Shown piece by piece: positions 57,569 to 64,000 of a stretch of 64,000 nt of DNA (the stretch's first letter is position 1; each line of letters opens with the position of its first letter). The translations under genes were made by a program, and so were the position numbers. Source of the DNA: Planctomycetota bacterium (GTDB lineage Bacteria; Planctomycetota; MHYJ01; WSZJ01; JACPWG01); NCBI GenBank assembly GCA_016197205.1, contig JACPWG010000074.1, forward strand, positions 46,150 to 110,149. Reading direction: 5' to 3'. The notes beneath the pieces are model-generated. The model was given only the letters and a program-made list of their open reading frames with translations. It was not told where the DNA came from and ran no database searches.

Positions 57569-60500
57569 CTACCATCCATCGTTGGTGCTGTCGGAGACAC
57601 TGCCATTGTCTTCCCACCATCCCTCTCCAGGATCGAACGTACCATTGCCGTTGAGGTCATGAACCCCCAATAGCCAGACCCTTTTTAGCCTACCGTGGTG
57701 TCGCCATTCGCCCTGCGCAAAGTCGCTCGTCCGATACCATCGAGTGCCGATCTGGAGCCGCACAAATTCCCGAAGTTGGACACGAACCTCCACCGTGTCG
57801 CCGGGCACGCCTGCGCGGTCTACGAGCATGGGCAGGCCTGGTGGGTCTGTGTCGGTTAGATGCCCGACATCCGGATCTGTGTATGGGTCAGTGTCTTCCC
57901 TGTTCGGTCCATTGTCGTCATTTCCTTCAGTGTCCACTGCCGGATAGTCCTGGACAATCAGATTTGCCGCGGGAAGGCCATTGTAGAGAGTACCGGGAAC
58001 GGCAGAGAAGTCTGCAGTAGCGATGGCAGGGGATAGGATTCGTAAGCGCATTTGGCGCGAGATGTCCCAGCGATTCGGGGGCTGTCCGTAGGGTTGCCCG
58101 TCATTGATGTGAGGTGTTGTGGAATTCGGTACCTGGCCGGCTGCATCGCTACTCCCATTGAGCGCAGGTCGATCGACGGCAAGAATGATACCGTTGCCAC
58201 CGTTCGGCAGTATCGTTGAGTCAAAACTCCACTTGCATTTCACGAGCGTGCCAGGGCCGACTGCACCGACCGCGGGTTGGACCTGTCCCCGAACGATTCC
58301 AATGGCGACGGTCTGCGCTCGAGTCATGGTGCTCCACACGATCCACACCTTCATCGTGTCCAGGTTCACGTTCTGGCCAATCGCTCGAACGCTGACTGGA
58401 TGGAGGCTGGCGGCTTGCGTGCGGTCAACTACTCGTTCATCGACGTTTCCCGCTGCACTCCCGCCTGTCCACTCAAAGTTCCCTGCGAAGGCGATAGCCG
58501 CCGGCTGGATCGTCGCCTTGAACGTCACCGCATCGCCTGCGGTAGTCGACTGCGGCGTGACGTAGTGGTACTGATCCCGAGCCCCATTTCCGCAATTGCT
58601 GTCCACGAGGTCGCCATTGACCCCCTGGTTGCCCGGCATCGGGTCGATGTCCACCGACACGACGGCCATGTGAAGGTCGTCGAGGGCCACAATCGCTCCG
58701 TCGATCGAGTATCGGAGGCTGACGGTGACATCCGCCGTGGGGACCAAACCCTCGACGCGAAGTGTTACCGGTTGGCCGTTCGCGAGATCTTGCAAGTCCC
58801 CGGCAGGGGCGGCCAGATCAACCGAGTAGTTGGTCAGCGGGCGAGTGCCATTGTCGACGTAAACCCGCACGGCGGCGGCGGGAACAGTCACTACCTCTAT
58901 CGCTCCCCGACCCAGCATTGGATTCGGTGGCAGCAGTGTCAATCGAACGATGTCGTCATCTGCCGCACCGATGACGTTGTCCACCTTGTCGGCTGCTGGA
59001 GCAGGCGGGTTCGCCCCACCTGGGTCCCGGTCGTCGTTGACGCCCAGAATCAGCGAAAGGGGCTTCTCCTCGTCAGCCTCCGAGACGGCTGGTCCTGGCG
59101 TGGCAAGAGTGCCCGGCTGGGACGCGTTCAGGTCTATCCGGAGCACGGCAAGATGGACCTCATCCGAAGCGAGCTCGTGCCCGTCCGGATCTTTGTAGCT
59201 GAGGCGGATCGTCACGTCCGCGCATGGCGCGAGACCCTCCAACCACACGTTCACGCTGTCCAGGGCAAGCGGAGCCAACTGGCCCACTGGAGAAGTGAGA
59301 TCGACTGATAGGTCCGTGAGGAGTGCCGCGCCTGCGGGGTCGAGGAGCCGCACGGCGCCCGGAGGGCTCACCGATAAGTCGAGGGTCCCTGGCCCCAACG
59401 CGACCGGTAGCGGTCGCCGGAGATAGAGTTTTGCCATGTTGTCGTCCGCGGCGGTCGCGGCATCGTCCCGGTTGTCCTGCTGCCCCGCGGGCCCGCCGTC
59501 GTCGTTGTCGTCGTTCACCATGACGACCAGTTTCAGGGCGTTGTCCTCATCCGCCTCCGAGACCTGCGCGCCGGGCACGGTCGGCGTTCCTGGCCAGTGG
59601 CCACGTACTTCCACCTTGAACACGGTGAAGTGGACCACGTCACGTCCGATCTCCGTCCCTCCCTCGTCGGTGTACGCGAGACTGACTTGCACGTCTTCGC
59701 CGGCCAATACCCCCTCCAGCCAGACCCTGACCTCCGCCGAGGCAAGCCCCGCGAGGTCGCCCACGGGGGTTGCAAGAGCGACGCCGTAATTCGCGAGTGC
59801 ACGAGTTCCATCGGACGCGAGCAGCCTCACACTCCCCGAGTTCACGGAGAGGGTCATAGTCCCCTTCTTCAGGTCACCGGGCACCAAGGGCTTGAGGACA
59901 ATGCACACGATGTCATCGTCGGTCGGTCCGATCACCGCGTCCCGGTTGTCCCACTGCCCCGCAGGCCCGCCGGCATCGTTGTCGTCGTTCACCTTCACCA
60001 CGACCTTCAGCGGATCGTCCTCCTCGGCATCGACGATTTCCGCCCCGGGTGTCGCCCGCGTCCCCGGTCGGCGCACCTGGACATCCACTCGGACAATATC
60101 GACGCGAACGATGTCCGACGCGATTTCCGCGCCCGCGGGATCGCGAAGCGTGAGTTTGACCCTCACATCGGCGCCGGACGCCAGGCCTTCCGCCCAGACG
60201 TCCAAGTCACCGGCCGCGAGCGGCGCCAGGTCGCCCGCCGGACTCGCGAGATCAATAACCGTGTCTGCGAGCAGCCCGCTCCCGTCAGGCTTGTAGAAGC
60301 GCACCGCGCCCGCGGGCACGACGGTGAGCTCCAAGGTGCCCTGCCCGGGGCTCCCGGGCGCAACCGCTCGGAGCGTCAGCTTCACGAGGTTGTCGTCGTT
60401 CGCCCCCAAGGTCGTATCGGCATTGTCCCGCCTTCCGGGAGGGCCCCCGTCGTCATTGTCGTCGTTCACGGCCGCCAGGAGCTTGAACGGGGCCTCCTCG

Positions 60501-61471
60501 TCCTCCTCGAAAACCTCCGCCCCGGGCGCGGCCATCGTCCCCTGCCTGTGCCCCTGAAGGTCGACCTTGAGGACGGACAGGTGGACTTCGTCCGACGCTA
60601 CCTCCACACCCGCCGGCGACAGATACGCCAGCTTGATGCGGACGTCCGCGCAGGGCGCCGTTCCTTCCAGCCAGATGCGCACCTCGCCTTGCGCGAGAGC
60701 GGCCAATTGGCCTTGCGGGGCAGCCAGGTTCACTGAACGGTCGGCCAGCTCCGACGCCCCGTTGGGCGCGAGCACGCGCACGCTCGCGGGCACAACGGTC
60801 AACGTGAGCGTGCCCTGGCTAATGCCCACGGGCGCAGGCGGGCTGAGAGTGAGACACACGACGTCGTCGTCAGCGGCCCCCACAAGGGTGTCCCGGTTGT
60901 CCTTCTGACCCGGCGGGCCCCCATCGTCGTTGTCGTCGTTCACGCGCGCAAGCACGTTCAGCGGACTGTCTTCTTCGGCGTTCGAAACTTCCGCGCCCGG
61001 CGCCGCCATTGTCCCGGGCCGGTGCCCAACCACGTCCACGCTGAGCACCGACAACTGCACCTCATCGCTCGACACTTCGCGCCCAGCCATGTCCCGATAC
61101 ACGAGTTTCAACGTGACGTTCCCGCACGGCTCCAGGCCCTCCACAGGCAGCGACACGTCCCCCTGCGCCAACGCGGCGAGATCGCCTGCCGGCTGCGCGA
61201 GATTCACGGAGTAGTCCGAAAGCGCGCCCGCACCACCCGGCCGGAACACCCGAAGCTTGTCCGGCGGGCTGACGGTGAGTTCCAGCCTCCCCTCTGCAAG
61301 ATCCGATGGCGCGATTCGCTTCAGCATCACCAAGACGATGTCGTCGTCGTTCGCGTTGATCGCCTGATCTGCGTTGTCCTTCGAGCCCGGCGGCCCGCCG
61401 CCGTCGTTGTCGTCATTCACACGAACGACCAAGGCTGCCGGACTGTCCTCGGCTCCCTCGGAAACCGCCGC
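57569..61471 (-). CDS. Modular secreted protein, C-terminal segment
   Basis: An open frame of 1300 codons from just after the in-frame TGA. It contains six modules, each opening with VNDDND-GGP-G--DN, and continuing with a beta-sandwich pattern (LTL-V-P--VR-----G---L-D-SV-LA-P-GDLA-LA). The C-terminal ~330 residues are distinct and end with EF-hand-type Asp/Asn loops. If translated alone it would lack a signal peptide; an internal TTG (61432) is the nearest start. Confidence 0.6.
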   Translation of the reverse strand, partial: AAVSEGAEDSPAALVVRVNDDNDGGGPPGSKDNADQAINANDDDIVLVMLKRIAPSDLAEGRLELTVSPPDKLRVFRPGGAGALSDYSVNLAQPAGDLAALAQGDVSLPVEGLEPCGNVTLKLVYRDMAGREVSSDEVQLSVLSVDVVGHRPGTMAAPGAEVSNAEEDSPLNVLARVNDDNDDGGPPGQKDNRDTLVGAADDDVVCLTLSPPAPVGISQGTLTLTVVPASVRVLAPNGASELADRSVNLAAPQGQLAALAQGEVRIWLEGTAPCADVRIKLAYLSPAGVEVASDEVHLSVLKVDLQGHRQGTMAAPGAEVFEEDEEAPFKLLAAVNDDNDDGGPPGRRDNADTTLGANDDNLVKLTLRAVAPGSPGQGTLELTVVPAGAVRFYKPDGSGLLADTVIDLASPAGDLAPLAAGDLDVWAEGLASGADVRVKLTLRDPAGAEIASDIVRVDIVRVDVQVRRPGTRATPGAEIVDAEEDDPLKVVVKVNDDNDAGGPAGQWDNRDAVIGPTDDDIVCIVLKPLVPGDLKKGTMTLSVNSGSVRLLASDGTRALANYGVALATPVGDLAGLASAEVRVWLEGVLAGEDVQVSLAYTDEGGTEIGRDVVHFTVFKVEVRGHWPGTPTVPGAQVSEADEDNALKLVVMVNDDNDDGGPAGQQDNRDDAATAADDNMAKLYLRRPLPVALGPGTLDLSVSPPGAVRLLDPAGAALLTDLSVDLTSPVGQLAPLALDSVNVWLEGLAPCADVTIRLSYKDPDGHELASDEVHLAVLRIDLNASQPGTLATPGPAVSEADEEKPLSLILGVNDDRDPGGANPPAPAADKVDNVIGAADDDIVRLTLLPPNPMLGRGAIEVVTVPAAAVRVYVDNGTRPLTNYSVDLAAPAGDLQDLANGQPVTLRVEGLVPTADVTVSLRYSIDGAIVALDDLHMAVVSVDIDPMPGNQGVNGDLVDSNCGNGARDQYHYVTPQSTTAGDAVTFKATIQPAAIAFAGNFEWTGGSAAGNVDERVVDRTQAASLHPVSVRAIGQNVNLDTMKVWIVWSTMTRAQTVAIGIVRGQVQPAVGAVGPGTLVKCKWSFDSTILPNGGNGIILAVDRPALNGSSDAAGQVPNSTTPHINDGQPYGQPPNRWDISRQMRLRILSPAIATADFSAVPGTLYNGLPAANLIVQDYPAVDTEGNDDNGPNREDTDPYTDPDVGHLTDTDPPGLPMLVDRAGVPGDTVEVRVQLREFVRLQIGTRWYRTSDFAQGEWRHHGRLKRVWLLGVHDLNGNGTFDPGEGWWEDNGSVSDSTNDGW
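58950..61430 (-). repeat. Six tandem ~475-bp coding modules
   Basis: The motif encoding VNDDND recurs near 61415, 60938, 60462, 59985, 59510 and 59035, a steady ~475-bp period. Each module ends with a linker of the form GHRPGTMAAPGAEVSEADE. The Asp/Asn-rich loops suggest calcium binding. The modules are diverged, so the array is old. Confidence 0.85.
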
Positions 61472-62945
61472 TCACGGCGACGCCAACGTCCCCGGCAGAT
61501 GCCCCTCGATGTCCGTTTTGACCACCGTGAGCTTCGACTCGGCGTTGGCCTCGTCCCCCTGCACCACGTACTTGAGCTTGAGGACGACGTCCTCCTTCGC
61601 CGCGCTCGGGTCGACGCCGCGCACGGTGACGTCCTTCGTCTGCTCGTTCGTCAGCGAGATCCGCGCGCTGTCCGTCCGCCACTCGTAGGTCCCCCCGCGG
61701 GGACGCGCCAGGGTCGCCGTCCACTGCTCCTGCCGCCCCACGCCGACGGTCCGCGGACCGTCCATGCGGACCTCGGGGACCACGACGTCCAGCGTCACGT
61801 TGTCCACGTTCTCCGCGCCCTCCGGCACGTTGTTGTTCCACACCTCGAACGCGTATTTGCCGACCTTGGTTGCGTGGAACGTGCACGTCAGCGTGGTCGC
61901 ATTCACGAGCTGGACACCCGTTGGGTCGCCGGCCGTGAGCTTCCACGCGTAGACGCCGTTGTCGCTCTGGGCCGTCACGTGGACGTCAACTGCCGATCCG
62001 GCCGCCTCGCGCAGCCCCACCTCGATGTCCTTCGTTACTCCGTCAGCGACCTGTTGCCCGGCCCTCTTTGCCGTCCAACTCACGACGCGAATGCCCGGTG
62101 TTGCGAGGGCCGCCCCGGGAAAGAGAAAGCCGACCTTCGCGAGAAAGCGCAAGGCGATTTGACCGCTGCCCGTGCTGTTCGTCCGCAAACTGCCCCACTG
62201 TCCGAGGACGTTGGAATTCATCGAGGGGGCGCCAATGCGCAGAAGCCCGAGCCCGGCGTCCAACGCACGCAGTTGGAAGCCGACGCGGCCGGGCGCGGCC
62301 CCTGGCGCCACGAATTGCCCGGTCGCAAGGCCGCGCTGAAAAAGCTCCGGTGCAGCTCCGGAATCGGGGGCGCGCGGCTGGACCCAAGCCGCCGCGACGC
62401 CGCCGAAGTTCCACTTCCCCTTGTACCAGTCGTAGGGAGTTCCAGTGGCCAGCGGGGCCGTGGAGAGCGTGAAGTCGATGGCCGCGAGTTCGGCCGACTG
62501 GTTGGGACTCCACCATGCCATGTGGATGCGGCCGCTTTCCTGGAATACCAAGTCAAGCCCGATCACATCGGGCAGTCCGGACAGGTCCACCTCCCCGAAG
62601 AACCGACTTGCATACTGCCACCCCGCGCCGGAATAGTGGCCGCCGACCAGCCGCTGGAGATTCGAATCCCACCAGAAGATCTCCCAGTGACTCAGCCCGC
62701 AATAGAGAAAGTCGCCGGGGCCGCTCCAGTAGACCCAGCGCTCGCACGTCCCCCCCTCCGGCTCCGGCAGCGATTCCGCGGTGTAGGACTCCGCCGGCGT
62801 CTCCGGCAGTGCCTGGAAGGCCTGGGTCACCTGGGCTTGGATTTGGGCAAGTGAGTTGTCCTTCTGGACTCCGGAGGGGTACAGCGAAGGTTTGGGAGAG
62901 CTCCACAGGATGCCTCGGGTGCCGATTCCCCCGATCCAGCCGACC
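61472..62945 (-). CDS. Modular secreted protein, middle segment
   Basis: This frame is the same as that of the C-terminal segment and stops at the TGA at 61472. It contains aromatic-rich sequence (CERWVYWSGPGDFLYCGLSHWEIFWWD, FGEVDLSGLPDVIGLDLVF) and two Ig-like domains (GVYAWKLTAGDPTGVQL, GGTYEWRTDSARISLTNEQ). Upstream of about 62945 the coding sense continues in another frame. Confidence 0.55.
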
Positions 62946-63536
62946 CTGGAAACCCGTGTCCAGGTGGCGAAGCACGTCGCGGAGCTGCTCGTAGGCCGCG
63001 TCCGCGTTCGGGGTCTCCGGCCAAGCGGACCCGCCAAGGATTTGGTCCGAAGTCCACGCGCGCCCCGTGTTCGGATCCGCGAACCTCGGTGCGAGGGAAA
63101 GGGTCAGCGTCCTTGCCTCGTCGAGGTTGCGGCAATAGGCCCCGCCAGCCGGCCAGCCGGTGGCCGCGGCGCGCTCCTCCAGACCGAGAAGGATGTCGGT
63201 CGGCACGTCCGTATAAAGGAAGCCGGCCTCCCGGGCGCTGACGCCCGCCTCCGTCCCGTCCACGCGGGCCTCGAGCCGGGCGACTCGCTCCCGGTCGGGC
63301 ACCAGCGTCGAGAGATCCGGCATGGAATACGTCGCGACGTCGGTCTCGGCGTCGATCGACAGCGTGGCGCCTGTGAGGAAGCCTGAGGTGATCTCCCCAC
63401 CGTCGGCGGAGAGTTGGAGGGAGGACAGGTTGGCGGTCGAAGCCCGCGAGATGCGCAGCACGGCCGGGACCTGTCCTACCAAGGCGTCGCCGCGCGGGAC
63501 GTCGAGCTGGATGCTAGGTCTCGCCGTAACACCAGC
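62930..63536 (-). CDS. Modular secreted protein, N-terminal segment
   Basis: From the G tract to about 62930 the frame reads ARPSIQLDVPRGDALVGQVPAVLR-type beta sequence and ITSGFLTGATLSIDAETDVATYSMP, then a helical part ending YEQLRDVLRHLDTGFQG. Downstream of this point the same frame becomes Arg/Pro-rich nonsense. The frame upstream of the G tract without slippage leads to a stop soon after. Confidence 0.5.
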
Positions 63537-63546
63537 CCCCCCCCCC
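63536..63546 (-). repeat. 11-base G homopolymer in coding sequence
   Basis: Eleven consecutive C on the plus strand (G on the coding strand) lie directly after the signal peptide of the modular protein. One base fewer restores the long frame. Confidence 0.8.
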
Positions 63547-63648
63547 GTCTTGCGGTGACAAGCCGGGCGCGGAGAGGATTGCCAACGCCAGAGCGACTCC
63601 CGCGCCGACGCAGACGACACGGGACGTGCGAGCGGATTGGCGAGGCAT

Positions 63649-64000
63649 GGCGTCCGACCCTCCCTGCGAAGTCGAGCGATCGCGGCCTTCACGCCTGGGC
63701 GTGTCACTCCGGGTGGCTGCGGCTGCTGATTGCTTACTCTAGCGCCCCAGGCCCGCGGTGTCAAGGCGGATCCGATGCACGCTGTGATTCAGACGTAGGG
63801 GCCCCCTACGCCGTCCGCGATTCCCCGCCGCCCCATGTCCGCCCCTCCGGGACGCACCCTCTCCCGTCGCGCAGCGGCCCTGGAGCCGCAGAAATCGTAG
63901 TGCTCCTCAAGCCGTCCGGGCAACCGGTGCAGGACCCGGCGGGTGCCGTGTTGGTCCCTTTCCTGCGTTGGCTCCGGCGTCGGGAGCGAGCGACCTAGTG
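63649..64000. other. Right-end region without recognised gene
   Basis: Upstream of the modular gene to the window edge. Frames are open but GC-rich and without domain signal. The promoter of the modular gene should lie here; I see no clear boxes. Confidence 0.5.

Larger units (their letters stand above)
57569..63648 (-). pseudogene. Broken gene for a ~2000-aa secreted modular protein
   Basis: The natural start is ATG 63648 (MPRQSARTSRVVCVG), with GGAGG upstream and a signal peptide to about residue 32. The frame is then broken three times: an 11-base G tract at 63536-63546 (10 would keep the frame), a one-base shift near 62920-62950, and an in-frame TGA at 61472-61474. Restored, it would encode ~2020 aa: signal, ~700-residue N-terminal part with beta domains, six ~158-aa modules, and a C-terminal region ending in an EF-hand-like DLNGNGTFDPGEG. 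Sequencing error, decay and phase variation are all possible. Confidence 0.7.

Noticed and set aside
61472..61474. Genome-wide UGA recoding to glycine
   Set aside because: Other genes in the window end at UGA where the domain ends and coupling with the next start is normal; a single site is better explained by mutation or error.

Overview
This 64-kb window is a high-GC bacterial chromosome segment. The gene content points to the Planctomycetota: a DUF4175-type membrane protein next to long secreted coiled-coil proteins and a prenyltransferase-fold protein, a giant Ser/Thr kinase with FG-GAP and PDZ modules, and intergenic regions full of short dispersed repeats (ACAGATT words, CGTAGTTCCGCC palindromes, GTGCAGGGC hairpins). 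No rRNA, tRNA, 16S or CRISPR was seen, so the placement is an inference from content only. An uncultured or metagenome-derived genome is likely.

Layout. 1-1081 is gene-free and repeat-rich. 1082-9462 (minus) is an envelope cluster: DUF4175 protein, a 1168-aa GQQ-repeat coiled-coil protein, a second secreted coiled-coil protein and a prenyltransferase-fold protein. 9648-15415 (minus) holds an anti-sigma/FecR protein, a WXXGXW lipoprotein, an N-acetylmuramoyl-L-alanine amidase and a YtcJ-like amidohydrolase. 15454-17669 (minus) looks like a decayed conflict-type locus: remnants of a KGGVGR-motif ATPase with a TPR tail, an intact 254-aa partner and the tail of a third gene. 17667-21075 carries an Asp-nucleophile alpha/beta hydrolase, a stand-alone receiver protein and, divergently, an NtrC-type sigma-54 activator.

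The largest unit is a divergent type II secretion / type IV pilus-like locus at 21159-37454. The minus-strand operon runs pseudopilin G, three more pilin-like proteins, a PilM-PilN fusion, PilO/GspM, PilP/GspC, GspE, GspF, a coiled-coil protein and a last pilin whose 5' end carries a dispersed repeat. The plus-strand arm has a secretin, a TPR lipoprotein and a second PilB-type ATPase fused to zinc ribbons and a receiver domain. Most minus-strand genes overlap by a few bases, so they are probably translationally coupled.

From 38346 to 48494 come an ArsR/AHSA1 pair, an AAA/DUF4143 ATPase (both with leaderless-type promoters), a TIGR03960-type radical SAM protein, folE, a DedA protein, mutL and a YfmF-like M16 protein. 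A 1769-aa kinase (49133-54442) sits between two similar nested inverted-repeat elements. The window closes with a HEAT-like protein, a small secreted protein and a broken gene for a ~2000-aa secreted protein with six ~158-aa modules. That gene is interrupted by an 11-base G tract, a frameshift and an in-frame UGA at a conserved glycine.

Mobile-type signals include a ~170-200-bp MITE-like family (five copies, ~28-bp imperfect terminal inverted repeats) and a 435-bp element with 18-bp terminal repeats and a possible 6-bp target duplication.
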